A stretch of 41,802 nt of DNA from the NCBI GenBank assembly GCA_003023785.1, contig PXRS01000037.1, positions 1-41,802 on the forward strand, in the 5' to 3' direction. Below, in pieces: positions 33,067 through 41,249 of the stretch. This DNA comes from Halobacteriales archaeon QS_5_68_33. GTDB taxonomy: Archaea > Halobacteriota > Halobacteria > Halobacteriales > Haloarculaceae. Numbering within the stretch: position 1 is the stretch's first letter; each line of letters opens with the position of its first letter. Position numbers and translations under genes: made by a program. The notes under the pieces are model-generated. The model was not told where the DNA came from and did not search any database. It worked only from the letters and a program-made list of their open reading frames with translations.

Positions 33067-33459
33067 TCACTCGCGGGTGGGGTCCTCGCCGAGCATCTTC
33101 TCGATGGCGTCGGCGATCTCCTCGTAGGACTGGACCTGGAGGCCGTCGGTCGTGATGAGCACGCCGGCCCGGTCGCCGGTCACCCGGAGGAGATAGCCGT
33201 TCTCGAAGGCCCGCACGGTGAAGCGGTACTCGCCGAGTTCGGACTCCCGGTAGGCGTTGCGGGTGTCCCTGAAGCCGCGCCACTCGTGGCCGACGAAGGT
33301 GTCGAGGTCGGCGTCGCGTTGCAGGTCTTCCCTGAGATACAACTGCTCGAAATCCGACCGCGTGAAGTAGGTCACCGACCGCAGACTGTCGCCGGTCGCC
33401 GTCCGGGCGGTCGTCACGACCTGCTCGGCGAGTTCGTCCGCCAGCAGCTGGGCGTCCAT
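33067..33459 (-). CDS. Small conserved haloarchaeal protein (DUF7522-like)
   Basis: A 130-residue acidic protein: a helical N-terminus (LLADELAEQVVTTARTATG), then SVTYFTRSDFEQLYLRED, then YRFTVRAFENGYLLRVTGDR and GVLITTDGLQVQSYEEI. I believe it is the DUF7522 family, which has no assigned function. The start at 33459 (MDAQLLAD) was chosen; the frame upstream overlaps gpmI on the other strand. It is the promoter-proximal gene of a pair with nurA, separated by seven bases, so a DNA-repair connection is plausible but not shown. Confidence 0.8.
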   Translation of the reverse strand: MDAQLLADELAEQVVTTARTATGDSLRSVTYFTRSDFEQLYLREDLQRDADLDTFVGHEWRGFRDTRNAYRESELGEYRFTVRAFENGYLLRVTGDRAGVLITTDGLQVQSYEEIADAIEKMLGEDPTRE

Positions 33460-33603
33460 GGTCGGGGGATTACCGCCCATCCACATAACTCCGGGGTTCG
33501 TTCGGGGCGCGGGCGGGCCGACTCCCCGCGGGGCGTCGGACGACCGGCAGCACGGAAGCCGCCGACCGACACCGACTTGGGCCGGCCACGCCACCCCGGA
33601 GAC

Positions 33604-35232
33604 ATGAAGGCAGCACTCGTGGTTCTCGACGGGTGGGCGCTCAACCCCGACCCCGGGGCGCGGGATGCCGTCGCCGCCGCCGACACGCCGAACTTCGACC
33701 GCCTGCGCGAGGCCGGCGCGTTCGGGACGCTCGTCGCGTCCGGCCGGCGGGTCGGCCTCCCCGAGGGACAGATGGGCAACTCCGAGGTCGGCCACCTCAA
33801 TATCGGCGCTGGCCGCGTCGTCAAGCAGGAATCCGCCCGCGTCACCGACGCCATCGACCGCTGGCGCGGCCGCGACGTCCCCGACGACATCGCGGACGAC
33901 GGCCCCATCGACGAGAACGAGGCCATTCTGTCGGCCTTCCGGCACGCCAACGACAACGGCGGCCGCGTCCACTTCGTGGGGCTCGTTTCGGACGGGGGCG
34001 TCCACTCCTACCAGTCACACCTCCACGCGCTGATCGAACTCGCCGCCGAGTTCGGCGTCGACGCCGTGACGCACGCGTTCACCGACGGCCGGGATACCTC
34101 GCCCACCGGCGGCGAGGACTACCTCGCCGACCTGGCGGCCCACGCCGACGCGCAGGGCCGGGGTCACGTCGCCACCGTCTCGGGGCGGTACTACGCGATG
34201 GACCGCGACCACAACTGGGACCGGACCCGCCGGGCCTACGACGCCATCGTGCACCGCGAGGCCGAACACGGGGCGGAGTCGGCCGTCGCGGCCGTCCGGG
34301 AATCGTACGACCGGGGCGACACCGACGAGTTCGTCGAACCGACGCTGGTTGAGAGCGAGGCGCTCCCCACCCCGGAACGCGAACGGCGGAGCCGTGAACA
34401 GGGTGGGCCCGGTCTCACTGCGGACGACGCCGTCGTCTTCTTCAACTTCCGGTCGGACCGCGCCCGGCAGCTCACCCGCATGCTCGCAGGCATCCGACCG
34501 GACGACTGGGGGGCCGACACCGACCCGCCGGACTGCCGTGTCGTGACGATGACGGAGTACGACGAGACGTTCGCGTCGCCCGTCGCCTTCGCGCCCATCC
34601 TCCCCGAGGACACGCTGGGCGAGGTGCTCTCGGAGACGGGCCACACGCAACTTCGCATCGCCGAGACGGAGAAGTACGCCCACGTCACCTACTTCCTGAA
34701 CGGCGGCCGCGAGGTGGAATTCGACGGCGAGATCCGCCGGATCGTCGAGAGCCCCGACGTGCCTACCTACGACCTGCAACCCGAGATGAGCGCGCCCGAA
34801 CTCACCGACGTGGCCATCGGCATCGTGGAGGACGAGGACCCGGACGCGCTGGTGCTCAACTACGCCAACCCGGACATGGTGGGGCACACGGGCGATTTCG
34901 ACGCCGCCGTCGCGGCCGTCGAGGCCGTCGACGCGCAACTCGGGCGACTCGTCGCGGCCGTCCGCGAGGCCGGCGGGCACGCCCTCGTGACCGCCGACCA
35001 CGGCAACGCCGACGACATGGGCACGCCCGAGAACCCCCACACCGCGCACACGACGAACCCGGTGCCGCTGGTCTGCCTCGCCCCCGACGGGACCAACGGC
35101 GGGCACGCGATCCGCGGGGGTGGCGCACTGGCAGACCTGGCGCCGACGCTGCTGGCGCTGGTCGGCGTCGACAGGCCGGCGGCGATGACCGGCGAGAACC
35201 TGCTGGAGTTGGCCGGCGAATCCCGGAAATGA
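33604..35232 (+). CDS. gpmI: 2,3-bisphosphoglycerate-independent phosphoglycerate mutase
   Basis: A 542-residue enzyme of the alkaline phosphatase superfamily that interconverts 3- and 2-phosphoglycerate using two manganese ions. Asp9 in VVLDGW and the phosphorylated Ser60 in QMGNSEVGH are present. DGRDTSP follows near 162, and the C-terminal metal site DMVGHTGD and TADHGNADDM are complete. The ATG at 33604 gives the standard N-terminus. Repeat copy E begins one base after the stop codon. Confidence 0.96.
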   Translation: MKAALVVLDGWALNPDPGARDAVAAADTPNFDRLREAGAFGTLVASGRRVGLPEGQMGNSEVGHLNIGAGRVVKQESARVTDAIDRWRGRDVPDDIADDGPIDENEAILSAFRHANDNGGRVHFVGLVSDGGVHSYQSHLHALIELAAEFGVDAVTHAFTDGRDTSPTGGEDYLADLAAHADAQGRGHVATVSGRYYAMDRDHNWDRTRRAYDAIVHREAEHGAESAVAAVRESYDRGDTDEFVEPTLVESEALPTPERERRSREQGGPGLTADDAVVFFNFRSDRARQLTRMLAGIRPDDWGADTDPPDCRVVTMTEYDETFASPVAFAPILPEDTLGEVLSETGHTQLRIAETEKYAHVTYFLNGGREVEFDGEIRRIVESPDVPTYDLQPEMSAPELTDVAIGIVEDEDPDALVLNYANPDMVGHTGDFDAAVAAVEAVDAQLGRLVAAVREAGGHALVTADHGNADDMGTPENPHTAHTTNPVPLVCLAPDGTNGGHAIRGGGALADLAPTLLALVGVDRPAAMTGENLLELAGESRK

Positions 35233-35233
35233 C

Positions 35234-35307
35234 TGATACGGTCGGTTGTCGATCAGTTCCGGATCTCGTCGAACCGGTCGGCGAAATACCGGTACATCGG
35301 TACAACC
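35234..35307. mobile_element. Family 1 inverted-repeat element, truncated copy E
   Basis: It runs from TGATACGGTCGGTTGT through the whole interior to TCGGTACAACC, then breaks off. The last ten bases (GACCGTATCA) are replaced by the transposase fragment. It starts one base after the gpmI stop. Confidence 0.7.
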
Positions 35308-35415
35308 CAAGACGCTCTGAGCAACCGATTCTTCGACTCGTTAGACGAACTCACGACGGCGATCGATACCGCTCTCGACCAACTATCGATTCCAAAGATG
35401 AGCAATTATTTCTAA
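35308..35415 (+). pseudogene. IS630-family transposase, C-terminal relic
   Basis: The frame reads QDALSNRFFDSLDELTTAID, then TALDQLSIPKMSNYF and a stop. Haloarchaeal IS630-family transposases commonly end in this way (SNRFF.. and ..SNYF). Everything before is lost at the junction with repeat copy E. The catalytic residues are absent, so it is dead. Confidence 0.6.
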
Positions 35416-35512
35416 TGACTGCTATAGCTTTTCCTATTGCTGCGCATTACGAGCACCGGGTCGACTCGGGAGAACTTGAGGTTGGCCGGAAAGCCGGCCA
35501 TCGTGCGTATCA
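35308..35512 (+). mobile_element. IS630-family element, right-end relic
   Basis: It contains the transposase C-terminus and about 97 bases downstream, ending in CGTGCGTATCA (35502-35512). Read inward, that end is TGATACGCACG, which begins like the left end TGATACGGTCGTGCG that starts ten bases further on. The right boundary is inferred from this symmetry. Confidence 0.45.
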
Positions 35513-35522
35513 GCGGCCTGAT

Positions 35523-36194
35523 TGATACGGTCGTGCGAAAACATTTACCAGTGTAGCATAGATTCGATGTAATGGGTCGGCTGGACGATATCACCCTGGA
35601 GGAACTTCAGGAGCTGCGTGAGCAAACACAAGGAGAGATCCCTCGGGAGCGAGTTCTGGCCGCAATCGGTCGAAAGCAGGGTGATGAACTGGAAACACTT
35701 GCTGAACGTCACGGCGTCGTTGAGAAGACTATCCGCAACTGGCTCGACCGGTTCGCGCGCGAACCGATCGAACAAGCACCCTACGACGACGACCGACCAG
35801 GCCGCCCATCGAAACTCGACGAAGAACAACGCGAACAGTTCCTTGAACAACTCCAGCAGCCGCCGACCGAACTCGGTTACGACCAGCAAGCGTGGTCGCC
35901 GAGGCTCTTACTTCACCACGTCAGAGAGGAATATGGTGTAGAGTACAGCGAAGGACACGCGCGCAAACTTTTGAGCAAGGCCGAGCTATCCGACCGGACA
36001 GCACGGCCGCGCAATCGCGAGGCTGGCCCGGCCAAAGAAGCAGAGTTCCAAAAGACAGTCGAAAAAAACGGCCGGAGTTGACCGAGAAAACCGTCGCTAT
36101 CGTCGATCAGTTTCCCAAGCGCGTCGGCACTGTTCAACGGCGTGACTGGTACCCAATTGGCTCAAATCCGACGATTCTGCCACTCCTCGGTTGA
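35523..36194 (+). mobile_element. IS630-family element, left part
   Basis: It begins TGATACGGTCGTGCGAAAAC, 49 bases before the transposase ATG, and runs to where the transposase similarity ends. Its terminus shares TGATACGGTCG with the 84-bp repeats. The 3' part of the element is missing. Confidence 0.55.
35572..36194 (+). pseudogene. IS630-family transposase, two frames, 3'-truncated
   Basis: The first frame (35572-36081, 169 residues) holds the helix-turn-helix region: LEELQELREQTQ, KQGDELETLAERHGVVEKTI, WLDRFAREP, then RPSKLDEEQ. A heptamer A-AAA-AAC (36063-36069) is in the right phase for a -1 shift; the second frame continues KKRPELTEKTVAIVDQFPKR, then RRDWYPIGSNPTI, with the first DDE aspartate in VDQF. 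After SNPTI the family sequence stops and only a few unrelated codons remain. The element therefore lacks the rest of the catalytic domain and is inactive. Confidence 0.65.
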
Positions 36195-36495
36195 ACCGTG
36201 TGATTCGAGTCAGGAATGTGAATTCCTCGTAGTCGTTTGTAGCTACGAGGTTCGTTCGGCGATTCCGGTTGTCGGGCTCGAAGTCCGTCGCCGATCCGCC
36301 TGGCCCGGCTTCAACAATTTTGATGAATTCAGTGTCGGTGAATTGGAGAGCCAGTTCGTTCTCTTCGCTCAGGTTCGGACGAGTCTTCGATCCGCGTTTC
36401 TCGAAAGAGGAAGCAATAGCGTCGGGAGAATCCCAGCCCGCGATGTCATATTGCCGTCTTGCGTATCCGCACTGTGTAGAATGTGCACGAGCCCG

Positions 36496-36562
36496 CGGGG
36501 ATTTGAACCACGGTCAGACGTGCTCGCGATGCTGCGCGCGTCTTCTCTGATTCAAATCCCCG
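36496..36562. repeat. Inverted repeat with tRNA T-arm-like arms
   Basis: CGGGGATTTGAACCA (36496-36510) pairs with TGATTCAAATCCCCG (36548-36562), one mismatch, around a 37-base loop. The arms look like T-arm/T-loop sequence of tRNA, but the flanks do not make a tRNA. It may be an attachment-site relic or an element end. Confidence 0.4.
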
Positions 36563-36588
36563 GTCGGCCGCACACGAAATTCAGGTGT

Positions 36589-36612
36589 TGCGCGGAGATG
36601 GAACTCCGCGCA
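36589..36612. repeat. Perfect 9-bp hairpin
   Basis: TGCGCGGAG and CTCCGCGCA pair around an ATGGAA loop, 26 bases after the inverted repeat above. Confidence 0.4.
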
Positions 36613-36907
36613 GTGTGGATTTCGAGAAGCGAGCCCGCGGAGAAATCGTCATGTCCCGTTACGAAGAGCGGATACGCCAGCTTGTAGGCACACGCGACGA
36701 CCCTCCCTCTGGCAGTCCACTGATACCAGCAACAGCGGGAATCCAATAACGCCCGAGTTCGAGCGGGGCCGCGACCAGAGCCGAGGGCAACTCAAGCTAT
36801 GAATCGCTCCACGTGTAATCCGCCGGGACTCTCCAAAATCGTCGAGTCCCGATCGGCAATTCACTATCTGTACTCGGTCATCGGTAGTTCCCAATTCCCG
36901 GTTTCCC

Positions 36908-38010
36908 CTACTGGTTTTTCGCAAAGACGTCCTCGACGACTGCGTCGGTATCAGTGGTCGATTCGTTATCGAATCCACCGACGTATTTTTTGTTTACGAC
37001 CCAGCCACCGTCGTCGTCACGCACCATGTATTCGCCGTAGAACGGGACGCGGTTAGCGACGGTTTCCTGGAACGCCTCCCGGATCCGGTCACGAGTCATC
37101 TCACCCATCGGCCGCAGGTCGTCGTTGCGGTTGAGACATCCCTTGAGATAGCCCTCGTGTGTGACACGCACCCGGTGACAGTTCGCACAGAACGTCGGGT
37201 TCTCGACGGGATCGACGATCTCGACCATCCTGGCCTCGGACTCGTCGATATCCCCAGAACCGTCAGTGAGTTCCGTTCCGTCTTTCTCAGATCCGTCCGG
37301 CGTGACCCAATACCGGGTGCGATCGTGCATCTCCCGCTGTTCGACTCGGGTGGCCTGGTCTTCGAGCCAGTCGTGGACGCGGTCGATGTCGATCGCCCAC
37401 TCGGGGTGGCCCGCGATCTCCGGCATGTACTCGATCAGCTGGAGGCGCAGCCCTCCGCGTTCGGCGACGTGATCGACCATCTCCGGGACGTAGCCTGCGG
37501 TCCGCTCGAACACGACCATGTTGAGTTTCACCGGCGCCAGCCCGGCGTCCAGGACCGCGTCAATGCCGTCCATCACGGCGTCGTACGCACCGGCCTGTGT
37601 GACCTCCTTGAACGTTTCTTCGTCCAAGGCGTCCTGTGAGATGTTGACCCGTTCGGGGCCTGCGTCAACGAGGGCCGGCGCTCTGCCCGGCAACATCGCC
37701 CCGTTGGTCGTAATCGAGACCTCCATCTCGTCGGGCGTACGCCGGATTATCTCCTCGACGTCCTGCCGGAGGAGCGGTTCGCCACCGGTGAACTTCACGG
37801 AATCTACGTCGAACTCACGGGCGACTTCGAAAAACCTGACGACGTCGTCGGTAGACATCTCGTGGTCGCGGGGTGCCATCGGCCCGCGCGTGTCTCCGAG
37901 CCCCTCGTTGTGACAGTAGACACAATCGAAGTTACACCGGTCGGTCAGCGAGACACGCACACCGGTGACGTCCCGACGAACTCGTCCGTGAGTGTGCTAT
38001 CACGCTTCAT
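36908..38010 (-). CDS. moaA: GTP 3',8-cyclase MoaA with N-terminal frameshift
   Basis: A radical-SAM enzyme for the first step of molybdopterin synthesis. The radical-SAM cluster CNFDCVYC begins nine residues after a GTG at 37960. FTGGEPLLR (SAM binding) follows, and the second cluster has CANC followed by a Cys in LKGCLNR. A natural start exists at ATG 38010 ([11 protein letters not shown]), and the expected continuation [11 protein letters not shown] lies one frame over. The frames are joined only if one G is added in TTCGTCGGG (near 37977). Either the genome has a one-base deletion, the read is wrong, or translation starts at the GTG, losing 16-17 residues that are usually conserved. Confidence 0.85.
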
Positions 38011-38176
38011 CCGTAGGTCTCCTGACACTCGTGTCTCTTCACTCGTGGTGGACGACTGTCCGTGGGGCGATCAGGCTCGGCTTTCCGCCTTCGTCGGGCG
38101 AACAGGCCGGCCAAAGACAGTGCCTCACTGACAGACCGATCGATCTCGCTCGTGGCGGTAGCCGTCATGACCTGTG

Positions 38177-39421
38177 TCATTCCCATCGTTGGACGTTCAC
38201 TTTCGCACCCGCAGGGACTCTTTCCCTGGATTCCGGGATCTCTACCCAGCCGTCGGCGAACGTGACACCGGAGAGGACGCTCGCACCGCTCTTTCCTATT
38301 GACCTGACTCCGGGGAGGCCGGTTTCTGCTCCCGTGCTCTCTCCGTTCACCGCCTCTCGCGCTGGAGACGGATCAATCTTGACCCGTTCGAACGATCGTT
38401 TGCCGGGCTTGCTATCGAGTGGTTCGGCCGTCCGAGCACGCACTGTCGGGTGGGGCTGCGGCGTATGGCCCGCTGACCAGGCGATCGCTGGTCGGAGGAA
38501 CTGGACGGCGTTGACAAGACAGGAGACTGGATAGCCCGGAAGCAACAACACGGGCGTCTCGTCGACGACACCGAATCCGACAGGGTGGCCTGGCTTGATA
38601 GCGACGCCGTGGACCAGCACCTCCCCTAAATCGGTGACAACGTCTTCGATACGGTCTCGCTTCCCGACAGAGGTCCCGCCCGTGGTGACGATAATATCGT
38701 GGTCAGTGTCGCGTTCGAGCACAGCACGTAGCCGCTCTGTATTATCGCCAACGATATCGCGGTACGTCGGGTTTCCGCCCCACTGGTCGATGAGTTTCGA
38801 GACGAGGAGCCCGTTTGTTTCGACGACTTCGCCAGGCTCGGGTTCGGTTCCTGGGGTGACCAGTTCCTCGCCGGTCGGAATAACACTGACGCGAGGTCTT
38901 TCGACGATATCGAGGCGTCGATGGCCGGCTGCGCGTAACAGGGCAAGGTCTGAGGACCGAAGTCGACGTCCCGCGTCGAACAGATGCTCGCCAGCGTCTA
39001 CGTCTTCACCTGCCGGAGCAACGTCTTTCCCGGCCGGCGGATCGTCGTAGACGGTCACCCGTCCGTCACTCACCTCGCTCCGTTCGATACGGACGACTGT
39101 ATCCGCATCGTCGGGAAACGCGCTTCCAGTGTGAACCCTGGTTGCTTCTCCCTCAGCGACAGGTCGATCGCCCAGGCGTAATTGAACAGGTGATCCCTCG
39201 CTTGCGCCCGCAGTGTCCGTCGACCGGACCGCGAAGCCGTCCATCGCTGCGCGGTCGTAGTGTGGGACCGTCCGCACTGCTCTGACGGGTTCGGCAAGGA
39301 CACGATCCACGCACTCCCCGACGGAGAGAGACTCGGTTCGCTCGTGTGGCACACAGAGGTCTCGAAGACGACTCTGTGCGTCCGAGAGTGACGTTGTGTG
39401 CTCGTGGTGTGTCGCAGTCAT
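38177..39421 (-). CDS. moeA: Molybdopterin molybdenumtransferase MoeA
   Basis: The 414 residues catalyse insertion of molybdate into adenylylated molybdopterin. Signature stretches are PHYDRAAMDGFAVRS (about 55-69), GRRLRSSDLALLRAAGHRRL, VIPTGEELVTPG (about 180), ETNGLLVSKLI, TTGGTSVGKRDRIEDV (about 240) and LLPGYPVSCLVNA (about 290). The start at 39421 (MTATHHEHTT) gives the usual N-terminus. It lies between halocyanin and moaA on the same strand, 29 bases after the halocyanin stop. A 166-base gap without a gene separates it from moaA. Confidence 0.93.
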   Translation of the reverse strand: MTATHHEHTTSLSDAQSRLRDLCVPHERTESLSVGECVDRVLAEPVRAVRTVPHYDRAAMDGFAVRSTDTAGASEGSPVQLRLGDRPVAEGEATRVHTGSAFPDDADTVVRIERSEVSDGRVTVYDDPPAGKDVAPAGEDVDAGEHLFDAGRRLRSSDLALLRAAGHRRLDIVERPRVSVIPTGEELVTPGTEPEPGEVVETNGLLVSKLIDQWGGNPTYRDIVGDNTERLRAVLERDTDHDIIVTTGGTSVGKRDRIEDVVTDLGEVLVHGVAIKPGHPVGFGVVDETPVLLLPGYPVSCLVNAVQFLRPAIAWSAGHTPQPHPTVRARTAEPLDSKPGKRSFERVKIDPSPAREAVNGESTGAETGLPGVRSIGKSGASVLSGVTFADGWVEIPESRERVPAGAKVNVQRWE

Positions 39422-39450
39422 GACGTGCGAGAGTGTCGCGAGTGGCAGCC

Positions 39451-40008
39451 TCACTTTACGATAATGGCACCCTTCATTCCGACCCCTCTATGGGGTGTAC
39501 AGTAGTACGTGATTACACCGGACGACTCGAACGTCTGTTCGAAGGTGAACCCTTCCTCGCTAACGAGGTCGGATTCGAAATCGGCGCCTGAATCGGCGAC
39601 AACGTTGTGAGAGCCGCCCTTACCGGTCCATTCCCAGGTCACCGTCGAACCGGTCTCGATCCGAACCGCTGCCGGTTCGAACGCGAAATTGCCGTCATTA
39701 CCCTCGGCACCCGTCGTGACAGAGACCTCGTTTTGACCGGTCCTGTCTGCGACCGTCCCGTCGTAGTTGCCGACATCCGACAACCACTCGGTGACTTCCG
39801 AGGGAACCTCGTTCTCGCCGGATGGTGTTGCGGTCTCCGTCCGCGTCGGAGTCGAAGTGGGCGTTGCAGTTTGCGTTTCCGTCTCGCCGCCACCACCCCC
39901 ATCGTTTTCTTCACCTGCGGTTGAACAGCCTGCCAACCCGCCGACGATACCGCTGAGTGATAGGAGTGCTGTGCGTCGAGAGAGCGTTCGGCGCGAATCG
40001 TTGGTCAT
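39451..40008 (-). CDS. Halocyanin-type blue copper lipoprotein
   Basis: A 185-residue exported electron carrier. Arg-Arg at 11-12 (SRRTALLSLSGIVGG) and the lipobox LAGC with Cys28 indicate Tat export and lipid anchoring. A Gly/Glu/Thr/Pro linker spans 30-70. The cupredoxin domain has all four type 1 copper ligands: His134 in GGSHNVV, Cys170 in YYCTPH, His173 and Met178 in GVGMKG. The start at 40008 (MTNDSRRTLS) is clear. In this locus it is the natural electron partner of the molybdoenzyme encoded upstream; that pairing is inferred from gene order only. Confidence 0.92.
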   Translation of the reverse strand: MTNDSRRTLSRRTALLSLSGIVGGLAGCSTAGEENDGGGGGETETQTATPTSTPTRTETATPSGENEVPSEVTEWLSDVGNYDGTVADRTGQNEVSVTTGAEGNDGNFAFEPAAVRIETGSTVTWEWTGKGGSHNVVADSGADFESDLVSEEGFTFEQTFESSGVITYYCTPHRGVGMKGAIIVK

Positions 40009-40113
40009 GTCTGGGTCAGGAGTTGCGAACCGTCTTGGGTCTGTTTCACTGCATTCGACTTCTCGCACGGTGCTGGGCGTCAGCGACTGCTCTCATGGGT
40101 GGGTATCCGACTC

Positions 40114-40551
40114 TCACCCGACCGAATTCCGACTCGATGCCACCGGGATGGGTTCGATACGGGCCACGTTCTTGACAGTCCGCGGGCCCTCGAGACTCCG
40201 GCCGACGAGTCGGGGCATTCCTGCCTTGTGGGTCGTGCCCGCCTCGTCGACCCGTGAGAGTGCCAACAGTGCGTCTATCGCTTCGGGTATCGGAAGACGG
40301 ACCCTGTGGCCGTCGTCGGCCGTGACGACGAGATGGGTCGTTTCACCGGGAACAGCCGCCCGCTCCAGCAACTCATCTACTACGATACCCCGCCAGGTCC
40401 CCGTGATCAGTCCTCTCGATAGACACTCGAACGTCACTGTCCGCTCGACGACCTCGAAGTCACCACCCGTGTCTGAAGGACCCGGTAACGCGATGCGCTC
40501 CGCTCCGATTTCGACTGTGTACGGGTCCGCGCGTGGTAACATCGCACTCAT
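40114..40551 (-). CDS. Small sulfite-oxidase-like molybdopterin-binding domain protein
   Basis: The 145 residues contain a stretch like the YedY/sulfite-oxidase molybdopterin domain: ERTVTFECLSRGLITGTWRG with Cys43, in the position of the Mo-ligating cysteine, then IVVDELLERAAVPGETTHLV, VTADDGHRVRLPIPEA and KAGMPRLVGRSLEGPRTVKN. Full-length YedY is larger, so this is a minimal or partial version and may bind cofactor without catalysing. The ATG at 40551 overlaps the FKBP stop codon (ATGA), which indicates translational coupling. Confidence 0.65.
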   Translation of the reverse strand: MSAMLPRADPYTVEIGAERIALPGPSDTGGDFEVVERTVTFECLSRGLITGTWRGIVVDELLERAAVPGETTHLVVTADDGHRVRLPIPEAIDALLALSRVDEAGTTHKAGMPRLVGRSLEGPRTVKNVARIEPIPVASSRNSVG

Positions 40552-41243
40552 AGTGCTTCTCCATACGTTTCGACGACGGTGACCGACTCGATAGAGAGGA
40601 TGTTTCGAAGGTCGGCAAGCAGCCGTCGCTTCTCGGTTTCCCAGGTCTCGACCGTCGGGTCGGAGACCGTGATCCGGAGACTGCTTGCGTTCGGAGTGTC
40701 GAACGAGAGTTCGAGTTCGTCCGCGAGACCATACAGTTGTGACACTGCGCGAGCTCGTTCCAGCGGTTTCTCGATGCGCTCCTGGACCGTGAGGTCGTAC
40801 TCGATAGCCATGCCGGCGAGCGGGTGATTGAAATTGAGCGTCGCGCCCTCGTCGTCCAGCGACTCGATAAACCCGGTCCGACCGTCGTGAGTGAGTCGCG
40901 CACCGCGCTCGCGCCGCTCCTCGGGTACGAGGTCGATGTCGACGTGGGTGTGGTCGGTGGGATCGACCTGTCCGAACCCATCGTCTGGCTCGACAGTCAC
41001 CCGCTTTGAGTCGCCGACTGCCCCCGCTTTGATCGCCTCTTCGACGGGTTCGAACAGATGTCCTTCTCCGAGGACCACCGCCGTCGGTCCGTTAGCTTCT
41101 ATGTCCGCGATGTCTGCGTCATCGGCGACCTCCATGTCCGTCGTATCGATTACTCTGCCAGTATCGGCGACCCGAGCGGTGTATTCAACCCGGACGATGT
41201 CGCCGTCTTCCAGCGCTGAATCTGTCATTGATTCACTCGCCAT
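40548..41243 (-). CDS. FKBP-type peptidyl-prolyl isomerase (SlyD-like)
   Basis: The 231 residues begin with the FKBP fold: DGDIVRVEYTARVADTGRVI, then VVLGEGHLFEPVEEAIKAGA. An inserted flap-like (IF) domain is around 90-135 (PDDGFGQVDPTDHTHVDI), then LNFNHPLAGMAIEYDLTVQE closes the FKBP fold. This is the SlyD/archaeal long FKBP plan. A C-terminal extension (about 165-231) is more unusual. Such proteins catalyse proline isomerisation and assist folding. It starts six bases after the molybdoenzyme stop, so it is probably a dedicated folding helper. ATG 41228 is an alternative start. Confidence 0.9.
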   Translation of the reverse strand: MASESMTDSALEDGDIVRVEYTARVADTGRVIDTTDMEVADDADIADIEANGPTAVVLGEGHLFEPVEEAIKAGAVGDSKRVTVEPDDGFGQVDPTDHTHVDIDLVPEERRERGARLTHDGRTGFIESLDDEGATLNFNHPLAGMAIEYDLTVQERIEKPLERARAVSQLYGLADELELSFDTPNASSLRITVSDPTVETWETEKRRLLADLRNILSIESVTVVETYGEAL

Positions 41244-41249
41244 ACCGGA

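Larger units (their letters stand above)
35233..36907. other. IS630 debris and palindrome-rich DNA, no intact gene
   Basis: The stretch holds repeat copy E, a C-terminal transposase relic, a ten-base junction, a 5' transposase part with frameshift signal, and then 36195-36907, where no gene is recognised. The last part has several inverted repeats. Confidence 0.6.

Noticed and set aside
33460-34005. N-terminal extension of the DUF7522-like gene
   Set aside because: It overlaps gpmI coding sequence on the opposite strand. MDAQ at 33459 is a normal start.
36480-36600. A tRNA gene
   Set aside because: T-arm-like sequence occurs twice as inverted arms, but no matching acceptor, D or anticodon stems are formed.
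36142-36687. A plus-strand frame of 181 codons with GFEPRSDVLAML
   Set aside because: It runs through the inverted repeats with a tRNA-like arm. Such GFEPR translations usually come from structural DNA, not proteins.
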